A stretch of DNA of 64,000 bases from Musa acuminata AAA Group. Taxonomy: Eukaryota; Streptophyta; Magnoliopsida; Zingiberales; Musaceae. This document shows positions 53,059 through 64,000 of the stretch, in pieces. Numbering within the stretch: position 1 is the first letter of the stretch; every line of letters begins with the position of its first letter. Below the pieces are notes generated by a model. It ran no database searches. It had not been told where the DNA came from and saw only the letters and a program-made list of their open reading frames with translations. Where the stretch lies: positions 11,666,501 through 11,730,500 of the forward strand of contig NC_088347.1 in assembly GCF_036884655.1 (NCBI RefSeq), read 5' to 3'. Position numbers and translations under genes: made by a program.

Positions 53059-55055
53059 ATCTCCCCCTTTTTGATGATGACAACTACTTGATGACGTAGT
53101 TAACCTTAACTCCCAGAGTTTAGACAAAATCCCCCTATCAATATGCCATATTGATAGAATCTTGAATTCAAACTGAATTCAAGTCATTGCAATATTCATC
53201 GTGAATACTTGCAACACGTCATCATGAACTTATGTATAAACTTATGCATAACATGTCATGTCATCAACATACTTCTCCCCCTTTATCATCAACAAAAAGG
53301 AGAAGTACCACAATCAAGTGTTTGTGATATTGGTTCAACTCATTGCATGAAAAACATAATATCAAGTTTTATCATCATGCAAGTTTGCTATTATCCAATA
53401 TCATCATGTAAAATTACGATGTAAGCTTTTGATATCATAATGCAAACATTTCAAGTGTTTATCAATTGTAGCATTTTATCACATGGTAAGATATCAATGC
53501 ATAAAATTACGATACAAGTTCTTGATATCTTAACGTATGATGCAAACATGGCATAATGCAAGTTTGACAATCATATCAATTCATATATCTCTTGATGATG
53601 CAAGCATAGCATCAATGTTCATAGCATCAATTCATATATTTCTCCCCCTTTGTCATCAACAAAACGGAGAACGATATAAGCAAATTTTAAGCATAAGTGC
53701 TTGTCATTATTCATGTCATAACTAGGTTCATGTTATTTTGCAACAGTGAGTGATAGGATATCAATTATACAAACATCTCAAGGAAAACATTACATGGAGA
53801 TAGCTTTGAAAACTTCTTCTTTTTTTATATGTTATTATCTTTTTACATTAAGGAGGAGGACTATTTGACTATTTGTGATACATGCTATTTGTGAGTTTAC
53901 TTTGAGAGAAGTTAGAATCGATTAGAGATTAAATCATGCTTCATTTTTACAATGATCAAGATATGTATGTGAAACAAATCCTTGCAAGTAAAAACACTTT
54001 CATCCATATTCATCAAATCCATTTCTCAAAAAATATTTTTCACATGATATGTGTATGAGAGATGTATTTGTTAGTTGATTACATATGTCAAAAATCAATG
54101 ATATGAACCAAACTTGATATGACATATGCTTGTTAAGTTCGGAAGAGAGTAAACTTGATATGTTAGGATCAAGCGAATCCGAAAATGAAATTTGACTCTT
54201 TCTTGCATTCAGACAAGGTTTTGCTATAGATATTCAATTACAATCATGAAGGTAAAGCATGCTTGTTATCATGGAAGTTTTGAATTCAAGCACATAATTT
54301 CTAACATGTAATTGTGTAAAATCATTATGCCAATTGAGTGATTTGATCATTCAATCAAGAAAGTTCAAAAAATAATTTTAACACGTTCAATCATTAGGAC
54401 GTATTTTTGCCATAGTTTTTCAAATACAATCATGAAGATAAGGCATGCTCATCATCATGGTAGTACGATGGCAAGATTACATTTTTAAGACATGCAAGCT
54501 AGTAATTTTGAGATGTTCAAGAAAGCAACTCTTGCTTCTTGAAATATAAGTTTTGCTACATGTGAAAGTTAACTTTTTGCTTATGCAAGATATCATTTCT
54601 TGGTGATGTTCAATATAGCAAGTTCTACATCATGCAAGCTAGTGAATCTTATTTTAGAACATGCATGATCACCACAGCATCATAAATTTTAATGATGTGC
54701 AAAATTATAAATTTTGCATGTTTACATTTGTGCATCTTGAGATTTGTAAGATAGCACTTCTTGGTGATGTTCAAGATAGCAATTCCTTTTCTTTTGAGAA
54801 GTGTAATTATTTTCTTTCTTTTTTTTTTGAATTATATGAGCTAGCAAATTAGCTTTCAAGCATGTTTTGCTCTCCCTTTGTCATTGTCAAAAAGAAGGGA
54901 AGACCCTTTACGTTAATTTCTAAATTATGACAAAGGTAAATAGCATTAATGAAAATTCAAGTCTTGAATGTCAAAACAATTATTTTATCTTGAATATTTT
55001 ATCATTGCATGCATTATTATCATCATATATATTTTTAAAACATATAAACTCATTA
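53059..55055 (-). other. Psi internal region next to the 3' LTR: PPT and PPT-like hairpins, no gene
   Basis: Minus-strand PPT (AAAAAGGGGGAGAT) adjoins the LTR. PPT-like inverted repeats recur at 53271-53306 (ACTTCTCC…GGAGAAGT, perfect 8-bp arms), 53640-53672 and, degenerate, 54870-54902. Each surrounds a TCATCAAC or TCATTGTCAA loop. The rest is AT-rich and non-coding. Repeated PPT-like sites upstream of the 3' LTR are a known Sirevirus trait. Confidence 0.75.
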
Positions 55056-55166
55056 TTTTTTTTTTGGTAAATAAAAGTAAATTGATTATGTGTAAAGTTT
55101 CTACAAATAGCTTTATCTATACAAGTCATAGACAAAGACAAGTAACTCATAGAGTGCGAATGCGAT

Positions 55167-55198
55167 AGTTATGACTACATATGCTGTAGACTATAACT
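55167..55198 (-). other. 3' UTR hairpin of LINE delta
   Basis: The same 32-nt imperfect inverted repeat as in the other three LINE 3' ends, with one loop substitution (ACATATGC for ACACATGC). Confidence 0.55.
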
Positions 55199-55236
55199 AC
55201 CTGTGGGTACATTATTTGGCATCATTCCCAAGATCT

Positions 55237-57230
55237 TTAGCTAATAGCAAAATTAAATTTGATAAAAATATCTTTTTCTCTTCGGTAGAAGTGCTCGGTT
55301 TTGAGATCATGCTCCATACAGGATCTTGAGTCTCTAATAATCTCTTTCAAGAGCTGAGCATTGTTTGTGTGTTGACATTCAAAGATTCTATTACATCTCT
55401 CCTTCCACATCCACCAAATAGCGCATCTGAAAGTAACATTTGCTAGTTGTGTAAGAGGCCCTTTTCTTGAGAAACATTGCATAAGGTCGCCTAGTTCTTG
55501 GTGCAAGTTTGGTTGCGGCAGTCTATTGAGTTCAAATCACTGGAGAATCTCCTTCCATATCGATTTTGTATAATCACAAGCAAAATAGAGGTGGTCAACA
55601 GTTTCTTCTTGTTGCAAACAAAGGGAGCATCGGTTAACATGATAGATACCTCTTCTTTTCATATTGTCTATTGTAGGTAGTTTATTGAGAAGGGCCTGCC
55701 ATGTACATAAGGAGTGTCTTTGTGATCCCGGTGGATCTTTGTGATCTAGGTACCGTTAGCAATGAACTCGGAAACCTTCCAATCTTTGGGAGCCCCAAGA
55801 TCTTTTTGTATTCTATAATCATATAATTGAAATATACTCTTCCCATTCACCCAAGGATCGTACCACATATTAGTACTAGTTCCAGAAGAGATTCCATATG
55901 AAATGTGTTTGATTAGCTAATTCCTTGCCTTTAAAATTCCTTTCCAAGCTGCAGAGTGGCATGTTCTTGTTGAAATTTTCCAGATTGATTCCTTTGAAAG
56001 ATACCTAGCAGAAACCCATTGTGACCATAAGGAACATTTGTTTTGTAAAAGATCCCACAATTGTTGTACCAGGCATTCTTAATTCCAATCTCTAGTATTT
56101 CTCAAGTTTAGCCCCCCTTCATCTTTCGGTTTGCAAATGCAATCCAAATTTACCAGATGCATTGCCTTATCATTTGTGCCATTCCAGAAGAAGTTCATTA
56201 ATAACCGTTCAATATCTTGGAGAAGTCTAGTAGGCAGAAGAAATGTATTACACCAATATATAGAGTAGGAGTGCAATACAGAATGGATGAGTTCGAGTCG
56301 TCCTGCTTTTGATAGAAGCCTATTTTTCCAAAAAGAAATCCTATTCTTTATTTTTTGTAGGATAGGCTGATAGTGGGTTTTGTGAATGCCTGTGGATATG
56401 AGCGGGAGACCCAAATAAGGAACTGGCAAGCTTCCCTCACTAACCCCCAAAGTTTGTGCAATAAAGACCTTAACCTCAACGTAAGGGCTCATATATACTT
56501 TACTTTTTGCATGATTTAACTATAGTCCAGAAACTATACCAAAGTCATTCATAATAGTAGCCAGGTTCTTTATTGAAGTTGGATCATTTTGGAGAAAGAT
56601 AAGTAAATCATCTGTAAATGTTATATGTGATATATGAATAGAGCCAGCATTGGGTACATTAATGCTGCCATTTAAGACTGCATGTTCCAACATACAACTA
56701 AGTCCTTCCATCGTAATAGTAAAGAGATACGGAGAGAGTGGATCACCTTGTCGGATGCCATTCGTGCTCCCAATAAAACCAATAGGTGAGCCATTAAAGA
56801 GTATTGAAAACTTTGGAGTTTCCAAGCAATATTGAATCCAATTAACCCATTGCTGTGCGAAGTTCATATCGAGGAGCATCTTATAGATAAATTTCCTATT
56901 AATTTAATCAAAGGCTTTCCGTAAATCAGCTTTAAAACATATTTTTCTCTTTCTTTTGAATGCAAATCTTGGACCAAGTCATTAGCAAGCAAAATGTTAT
57001 GATGTATACTTCTCCCTTTGATGAAAGCAGCTTGATTTGGGCTAATGATCTTGTGTATTACCTTTTGCATTCTATTTGCAAATACTTTGGAGATGATCTT
57101 ATAAATAAAGTTGCATAATGATATGGGTCGATAGTTCTCTAGTGAATCAGCCCCTGCATTCTTCGGAATTAAAGAAATAAAAGTACAATTCATCTCTCTA
57201 AGAATATGACCTGAAGAGAAAAAATGTACA
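55237..57230 (-). pseudogene. LINE delta ORF2 unit 0 (3'-most, holds the real C-terminus)
   Basis: Carries the ORF2 C-terminus (CRNRIFECQHTNNAQLLKE…FNFAIS), the zf-RVT region, a ~180-bp deletion at about 55735-55750, the connection region, and the RT pieces 56492-56079 (WKNRLLSKAGRLE), 56879-56520 (catalytic box FTDD) and 57241-56864 (DYRPISL-like ENYRPISLCNFIYKI). At its 5' side the RT N-terminus (FFSSGHILREMNCTF) joins directly to the next unit's zf-RVT sequence instead of to the EN-RT linker. Confidence 0.87.
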
Positions 57231-59022
57231 TAAGGGAGCATCGGTTAACATGATAGATACCTCTTCTTTTCATATTGTCTATTGTAGGTAGTTTATTGAG
57301 AAGGGCCTGCCATGTACATAAGGAGTGTCTTTGTGATCCCGGTTGATCCCTTGTCCAACTGCTTGTGACCCACTTGTTATTTGTTTATCTAATTTGATTC
57401 CATGCGGATGTGGCAACAAATTTGCCATTATCATGAGGCTAAATAAGTATATCTCAATAGTTGTTCCTGATTGGAATAGCTATGATAGTCGGCCAAAGTG
57501 ATAACATTTCGGGAGAAATAGGATTAGGGAGACACTAGGTACCGTTAGCAATGAACTCGGAAACCTTCCAATCTTTGGGAGCCCCAATATCTTTTCGTAT
57601 TCTGTCATTATATAATTGAAATATACTCTTCCCATTCACCCAAGGATCGTACCACATATTAGTACTAGTTCCAAAAGAGATTGCATACGAAATGTGTTTG
57701 ATTAGCCAATTCCTTGCCTTTAAAATTCCTTTCCAAGTTGTAGAGTGGTATGTTCTTGTTAAAATTTTTCAGATTGATTCCTTTGAAAGATACCTAGCAG
57801 AAACCCATTGTGACCATAAGGAACATTTGTTTTGCAAAAGATCCTACAATTGCTGTACCAAGCATGCTTGATTCCAATCTCTAGTATTTCTCAAGTTTTG
57901 CCCCCCTTCATCTTTCGGTTTGCAAATCCTATCCCAATTTACCATATGCATTGCCTTATCATTTGTGTCATTCCATAAGAAGTTTATTAATAACCGTTCA
58001 ATATCTTGGAGAAGTCCAGTAGGCAGAAGAAATGCATTACACCAATATATAGAGTATGAGTGCAATACGGAACGGATGAGTTTGAGTCGTCCTGCTTTTG
58101 ATAGAAGCCTATTTTTCCAAGAAGAAATTCTATTCATTATTTTTTGCAGGATAGGCTGATACTGGGTTTTGTGAATGCATGTTGATATGAGCGGGAGACC
58201 CAAATAAGGAATCGGCAGGCTTCCCTCACTAACCCCCAAAGTTTGTGCAATAAAGACCTTATCCTCAACGTAAGGGCTCATATATACTTTACTTTTCGCA
58301 TAATTTAATTAAAGTCCAGAAACCATTCCAAAGTCATTAATCATAGTAGCTAGGTTCTTTACTGAAGTTGGATCATTTTGGAGAAAGATAAGTAAATCAT
58401 CTGCAAATGTTATATGTGATATATGAATAGAGCCAGCATTGGGTACCTTAATACTGCCATTTAAGACTGCATGTTCCAACATAAAGCTAAGTCTTTCAAT
58501 CGCAATAGTAAAGAGATACGGAGAGAGTGGATCACCTTGTCGGATGGCATTCGTGGTCCCAAAAAAACCAATAGGTGAGCCATTAAATAGTATCGAAAAC
58601 TTTGGAGTTTCCATACAAGATTAAATCCAATTAACCCATTACTGTGGGAAGTTCATATCGAGGAGCATCTTATAGATAAATTTCCTATTAATTGAATCAA
58701 AGGCTTTCCGTAAATCAGCTTTAAAACATATTTTTGTCCCTCTTGATTTTGAATGCAAATCTTTGACCAAGTCATTAGAAAGCAAAATGTTACGATGTAT
58801 ACTTCTCCCTTTGATGAAAGCAGCTTGATTTGGGCTAATGATCTTGTGTATTACCTTTTGCATTCTATTTGCCAATACTTTGGAGATGATCTTGTAAATA
58901 AAGTTGCATAATGATATGGGTCGATAGTTCTCTAGTAAATCAGCCCCTGCATTCTTCGGAATTAAAGAAATAAAAGTACAATTCATCTCTCTAAGAATAT
59001 GACCTTAAGAGAAAAAATGTAC
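57231..59022 (-). pseudogene. LINE delta ORF2 unit 1 (1792 bp)
   Basis: Repeat unit from the zf-RVT (IYHVNRCSL) to the RT start. RT is readable in 58986-58639 (NCTFISLIPKNAG, FKADLRKAFDSI), 58614-58309 (IRQGDPLSPYLF, FADD box) and 58281-57844 (SLPIPYLGLPLIS, WKNRLLSK). It differs from unit 2 by scattered substitutions, so the units are not assembly copies of one sequence. Confidence 0.87.
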
Positions 59023-60814
59023 ATAAGGGAGCATCGGTTAACATGATAGATACCTCTTTTTTCATATTGTCTATTGTAGGTAGTTTATTGAGAAGGGCCT
59101 GTCATGTACCTAAGGAGTGTCTTTGTGATCCCGGTTGATCCCTTGTCCAACTGCTTGGGACCCACTTGTTATTTGTTTGTCTAATTTGATTCCATGCGGA
59201 TGTGGCACTAAATTTGCCATTATCATGAGGCTAAATAAGTATATCTAAAGAGTTGTTCCTTATTGGAATAGCTATGATAGTCGGCCAAACTGATAACATT
59301 TCGGGAGAAATAGGATTAGGGATACACTAGGTACCGTTAGCAATGAACTCGGAAACCTTCCAATCTTTGGGAGCCCCAAAATCTTTTTGTATTATGTCAT
59401 CATATAATTGAAATATACTCTTGCCATTCACCCAAGGATCGTACCACATATTAGTACTAGTTCCAGAATAGATTGCATACGAAATGTGTTTGATTAGCCA
59501 ATTCCTTGCCTTTAAAATTCCTTTCCAAGTTGTAGAGTGGTATGTTCTTGTTGAAATTTCCCAGATTGATTCCTTTGAAAGATACCTAGCAGAAACCGAT
59601 TGTGACCATAAGGAACATTTGTTTTGCAAAAGATCCCACAATTGTTGTATGTGGCATGCTTGATTCCAATCTCTAGTATTACTCAAGTTTAGCCCCCCTT
59701 CATCTTTCGGTTTGCAAATTCTATCCCAATTTACCATATGCATTGCCTTATCATTTGTGTCATTCCAGAAGAAGTTCATTAATAACCGTTCAATATTTTG
59801 GAGAAGTCCAAAAGGCAGAAGAAATGCATTACACCAATATATAGAGTAGGAGTGTAATACAGAACGGATGAGTTCGAGTCGTCCTGCTTTTGATAGAATC
59901 CTATTTTTCCAAGAAGAAATTCTATTCATTATTTTTTGCAGGATAGGCTGATAGTGGGTTTTGTGAATGCTCGTGGATATGAGCGGGAGACCCAAATAAG
60001 GAATTGGCAGGCTTCCATCACTAACCCCCAAAGTTTGTGCAATAAAGACCTTATCCTCAATGTAAGGGCTCATATATACTTTACTTTTCGCATGATTTAA
60101 CTAAAGTCCAGAAACCATACCAAAGTCATTAATAATAGTAGCTAGGTTCTTTACTAAAGTTGGATCATTTTGGAGAAAGATAATTAAATCATCTGCAAAT
60201 GTTATATGTGATATATGAATAGAGCCAACAATGGGTACCTTAATGCTGCCATTTAAGACTGCATGTTCCAACATAAAGCTAAGTCCTTCCATCTCAATAG
60301 TAAAGAGATACGGAGAGAGTGGATCACCTTGTCGGATGCCATTCGTGGTCCCAAAAAAACCAATAGGTGAGCCATTAAAGAGTATCGAAAACTTTGGAAT
60401 TTCCAAGCAAGATTCAATCCAATTAACCCATTACCGTGGGAAGTTCATATCGAGGAGCATCGTATAGATAAATTTCCTATTAATTGAATCAAAGGCTTTC
60501 CGTAAATCAGCTTTAAAACATATTTTTGTCCCTCTTGATTTTGAATGCAAATCTTTGACCAAGTCATTAGCAAGCAAAATGTTATGATGTATACTTCTCC
60601 CTTTGTTGAAAGCAGCTTGATTTGGGCTAATGATCTTGTGTATTACCTTTTGCATTCTATTTGCCAATACTTTGGAGATCATCCTGTAAATAAAGTTGTA
60701 TAATGATATGGGTCGATAGTTCTCTAGTGAATCAACCCCTGCATTCTTCGGAATTAAAGAAATAAAAGTACAATTCTTCTCTCTAAGAATATGACCTGAA
60801 GAGAAAAAATGTAC
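59023..60814 (-). pseudogene. LINE delta ORF2 unit 2 (1792 bp)
   Basis: Same span as unit 1. RT N-part 60826-60431 (whose first codons cross the unit junction), 60406-60101 (FADD box, IIFLQNDPT) and 60073-59327, open for 248 codons (SLPIPYLGLPLIS to the connection region with NMWYDPWVNGKSIF). The internal marker ACCGTTAGCAATGAACTC is 1792 bp from its unit 1 position. Confidence 0.87.
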
Positions 60815-62033
60815 ATAAGGGAGCATCGGTTAACATGATAGATACCTCTTCTTTTCAAATTGTCTATTGTAGGTAGTTTATTGAGAAGGGCCTGCCATGT
60901 ACATAAGGAGTGTCTTTGTGATCCCGGTTGATCCCATGTCCAACTGCTTGGGACCCACTTGTTATTTGTTGGTCTAATTTGATTCCATGCGAATGTGACA
61001 CTAAATTTGCCATTATCATGAGGCCAAATAAATATATCTGAAGAGTTGTTCCTGATTGGAATAGCTATGATAGTCGGCCAATGTGATAACATTTCGGGAG
61101 AAATAGGATTAGGGAGACACCAGGTACCGTTAGCAATGAACTCGGAAACCTTCCAATCTTTGGGAGCCCCAAGATCTTTTCGTATTCTGTCGTAATATAA
61201 TTGAAATATACTCTTCCCATTCACCCAAGGATCATACCACATATTAGTACTAGTTCCAGAAGAGATTGCATACGAAATGTGTTTGATTAGCCAATTCCTT
61301 GCCTTTAAAATTCCTTTCCAAGCTGCAGAGTAGTATGTTCTTGTTGAAATTTCCCAGATTGATTCCTTTGATAGATACCTAGCAGAACCCCATTGTGACC
61401 ATAAGGAACATTTGTTTTGCAAAAGATCTCACAATTGTTGTACCAGGCATGGTTGATTCCAATCTCTAGTATTTCTCAAGTTTAGCCCCCTTTCATCTTT
61501 CGGTTTGCAAATACTACCCCAATTTACCATATGCATTGCCTTATCATTTGTGTCATTCTAGAAGAAGTTCATTAATAACCGTTCAATATCTTGGAGAAGT
61601 CCAGTAGGCAGAAGAAATGCATTACACCAATATATAGAGTAGGAGTGCAATACAGAACGGATGAGTTCGAATAGTCCTGCTTTTGATAGAAGCCTATTTT
61701 TCCAAGAAGAAATTCTATTCTTTATTTTTTGCAGGATAGGCTGATAGTGGGTTTTGTGAATGCCTGTGGATATGAGCGGGATACCCAAATAAGGAACTGG
61801 CAGGCTTCCCTCACTAACCCCCAAAGTTTGTGCAATAAAGACCTTATCCTCAACGTAAGGGCTCATATATACTTTACTTTTCGCATGATTTAACTAAATT
61901 CTAGAAACCATACCAAAGTCATTCATAATAGCAGCCAGGTTCTTTCCTGAAGTTGGATCATTTTGGAGAACGATAAGTAAATCATATGCAAATGTTATAT
62001 GTGATATATGAATAGAGCCAGCATTGGGTACCA
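60815..62033 (-). pseudogene. LINE delta ORF2 unit 3 (5'-truncated)
   Basis: Contains the zf-RVT start and connection region (61422-60754; this frame reads across the unit junction into SLMYIFSLQ), then the RT thumb (61866-61558, WKNRLLSKAG) and the FAYD-like remnant of the catalytic box (TTTGCATATGAT for TTTGCAGATGAT near 61990). It ends at 62033. Confidence 0.85.
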
Positions 62034-64000
62034 TATGCTAGTCATAGGTTCCCATCAAGCCAATCACGTGAGTGATGGTACATGTGACTTGATATAGAAT
62101 CTTTTTGCTTATTATATTTTGGCGTATATCACTTTATAACTATTGCATATGTGCATATATATATATTGTGATTTCCTTGGATTTGTGCAATGGGAATCGG
62201 ATCGTGATGAGATCACGATAATGAGATCGATTCACCTTTAAACACATATCCTTAATAATCCCGGTCATAGGTTACTCGAGAGAGACATCGTGATAACCGG
62301 ATAGACTGGTGTGCTGTATAACCGTCCATATGATGGATGCAGCTGGTCTCATAGCTGCTCGTGTAGGGACACTAGGGATACAGTACAAGTGCTGATCGGA
62401 GAATGAGTTCACTGATTGATCCGCTTACGGAATGCTGGATGGTTGTTGATGCCTTATTGTCAGACAATGATTCCGTAGTCCTAGTGGTGTATCTGGTCCT
62501 TAGACTTGAGACACCAAGGATGTCTTGTATGAGTGCTCCACTCTATGATACCAGACTTTTAGGTTTGGCTGTCCCAGATCTAATACAGCTGGTCATTGGG
62601 AGTGGTAGTCGACCTTACGAGGGCTATTGAGTGTCGACAGAGGATCATCCACTCTCGGCGTCATGAGAAGAATATCCCAAGTGTTCTTGCTCAGACAAAT
62701 CCCTGGCCAGGGTCATTCGGGTTGAGAGAGAAAGAGTTCTCCGGGAGAATCCGATTAAAGCGAGACTTGAGTAGAAACCGTATGGGTCTGACAGCACCAT
62801 GCTCGATATACGATCTCTGGGATATTAGATGGATGAGGGACTATAGGTACATGGTAACTAAGGACAGACAGGTCCAATAGATTGGATTCCCCTGTATCGT
62901 CTGGGGACTACTGCGTAGTGTCTTAGTACGTCCGTAGTCGATGAGTCGAGTGAATTATTACAGAGATAATAATTCACTGAGTTTGAAGGAGTTCTAACAG
63001 GTATGACTCAAGGCCAGCTCGATATTTGGCATAGAGGGTCACACACATATGTTAGGCATTGCGATGAGTAGAGGTTCGGATATGAGATGTCCGACGGAGC
63101 CCTTGTCTTTTTGGATGCAGATCCAATACCCACTAGGGAAGGACCCACTAAGGTTTGACACGGGATCTCTATAAACAGGAGGGATTCACAACCTCATAGG
63201 CTAGAGTCTTTGCTTGCCTTTCCTATTCTCCTCTCCCTCTCCACCTCATAGTAGGCCTGGAGTTTTGAGGAGCGTCGTCGCAACCCTGCTGTGTGGATCA
63301 CTGCTAGAGAGGAGGACGCTTGACCTCCTTGACCCTCTACTAAGGATCTGCAAGGAAACAGGGATATACGATCTCCCTAGGTAACACAATCTCTATGCTA
63401 GTCATAGGTGCCCAGCAAACCAATCACGTGAGTGATGGCACGTGTGACGTGATACAGAATCTTTTTGCTTATTATATTTTGGCGTATATCACTTTATAAC
63501 TATTGCATAAATGCATATATATATTGTGATGTCCTTGGATTTGTGCAATGGGAATCGGATCGTGATGCGATCACGATAATGTGATCGATTCACCTTTAAA
63601 CACATATCCTAAATAATCACGGTACTCGAGAGGGACATCGTGATAACCAGATAGACTAGTGTGCTGTATACCCGTCCATATGATGGATGCAGTTGGTCTC
63701 ATAGCTGCTTGTGTAGGGACACTAGGGATACAGTACAGGTGCTTATTGGAGAATGAGTTCACTGATTGATCCGCTTACGGAATTCTGGATGGTTGATGAT
63801 GCCTTATTGTCAGACAGCGATTCCGTAGTCCTAGTGTTGTATCTAGTCCTTAGACTTGAGACACCAAGGATGTCGTATATGAGTGCTCCACTCTTTGATA
63901 CCAGAATTATAGGTTTGGCTGTCCCAGATCTAGTACAGCTGGTCATTGGGAGTGGTAGTCGAACTTACGAGGGCAATTGAGTGTCGACAGAGGATCATCC
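62034..64000. repeat. 1360-bp-period repeat, LTR-like, unclassified (1.45 copies visible)
   Basis: Two direct copies start TATGCTAGTCATAGG at 62034 and 63394. All markers I compared are ~1360 bp apart (CACGTG at 62065 and 63425; the 75-codon frames 62403-62630 and 63753-63980 are nearly the same). The layout is LTR-like: TATAAA at 63171-63176, then a pyrimidine-rich stretch (CCTATTCTCCTCTCCC) and about 200 bp to the unit end. I see no PBS, PPT or clear TG…CA ends between the copies. It could be an LTR-LTR tandem, a long satellite, or part of an unrecognised element. The ORFs have no known domain. Confidence 0.75.
63171..63176 (+). promoter_or_regulatory. Candidate TATA box in the 1360-bp repeat
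   Basis: CTCTATAAACAGG about 220 bp before the unit end, followed by a C/T-rich stretch, resembles an LTR U3-R boundary. The second copy would lie outside the window. Confidence 0.4.

Larger units (their letters stand above)
51041..55055 (-). mobile_element. Ty1/copia element 'Psi' (3' LTR and part of internal region)
   Basis: A second minus-strand copia element, inserted in the Omega 5' LTR; the 5 bp before it are GCTCC. The 3' LTR is 51041-53058, followed by a PPT and AT-rich internal sequence. LINE delta begins at about 55056. The internal part and 5' LTR should continue beyond the window. No coding domain of Psi is visible. Confidence 0.82.
55056..62033 (-). mobile_element. LINE delta with tandem ORF2 segments
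   Basis: A minus-strand LINE with its A-tail (poly-T in plus reading) at 55055-55065 and a normal 3' UTR. Instead of continuing 5'-wards through RT into endonuclease, the zf-RVT-to-RT segment is repeated head-to-tail. Unit boundaries GTACATAAGGGAGCATCGG are at 57229, 59021 and 60813, spaced exactly 1792 bp. The last unit ends at 62033 in the RT domain (GGTACC), where another repeat starts. No endonuclease or ORF1 is present. Confidence 0.92.

Noticed and set aside
57231..60814. Delta tandem units as an assembly artefact
   Set aside because: Units differ by many scattered substitutions and small changes, so they are not one sequence placed twice; long-read confirmation would still be useful.
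62403..62630. 75-codon ORF duplicated at 63753-63980
   Set aside because: Duplicated with the 1360-bp repeat; no recognisable domain, and the rest of the repeat is non-coding.
1..64000. Endogenous plant pararetrovirus or other viral sequence
   Set aside because: All pol segments are accounted for by gypsy elements or LINEs; no movement protein, coat protein or caulimovirus-type arrangement was seen.

Overview
The window is plant nuclear DNA made entirely, as far as I can see, of transposable elements inserted into one another. The diagnostic families are Ty3/gypsy chromoviruses primed by initiator Met-tRNA, Ty1/copia elements with Sirevirus-like LTRs and Gag, and L1-type LINEs with a DUF4283/CCHC ORF1 and an AP-endonuclease/RT/zf-RVT ORF2. 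No host gene, tRNA, rRNA or CRISPR array is visible. The organism is a flowering plant, possibly a monocot; this last point is an impression only.

The layout can be read as one nest. The oldest visible host is a decayed minus-strand Tekay-like gypsy element ('zeta'). Its pieces lie at 15936-16800, 22134-22141 and 34468-35728. Into it went: (i) two head-to-tail LINEs on the minus strand (beta 2247-4942, alpha 4943-15935), themselves hit by a plus-strand deleted gypsy (1-2246) and a minus-strand one (9387-14763); (ii) a third copy of that deleted gypsy family (16806-22128, perfect TSD AAATT); (iii) a 5'-truncated LINE epsilon (22159-34450, 17-bp TSD), hit very recently by a complete Tekay-type chromovirus (22537-32021, apparently identical 2632-bp LTRs, TSD AAAGC); (iv) in zeta's 5' LTR, a minus-strand copia element 'Omega' from 35729 on. 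Omega contains LINE gamma (37920-46985, itself carrying a 1598-bp solo LTR). Its 5' LTR is split at 51041 by a second copia element 'Psi'. Psi carries LINE delta (55056-62033), which ends at a 1360-bp-period repeat (62034 to the edge).

The only nearly intact coding gene is the 1350-codon gag-pol ORF of the young Tekay element. All pol catalytic motifs are present, but the N-terminal part of Gag is missing. The three 5.4-kb gypsy copies share one internal deletion that removes the RT catalytic core and most of integrase. Both facts imply mobilisation by proteins supplied in trans.

The most unusual structure is repeated head-to-tail duplication of LINE segments at three separate places: alpha-beta, a ~900-bp ORF1 duplication with a foreign spacer in gamma, and a four-unit array of a 1792-bp ORF2 segment in delta. 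I found no clearly novel multi-gene system; these element structures are what deserves a second look.
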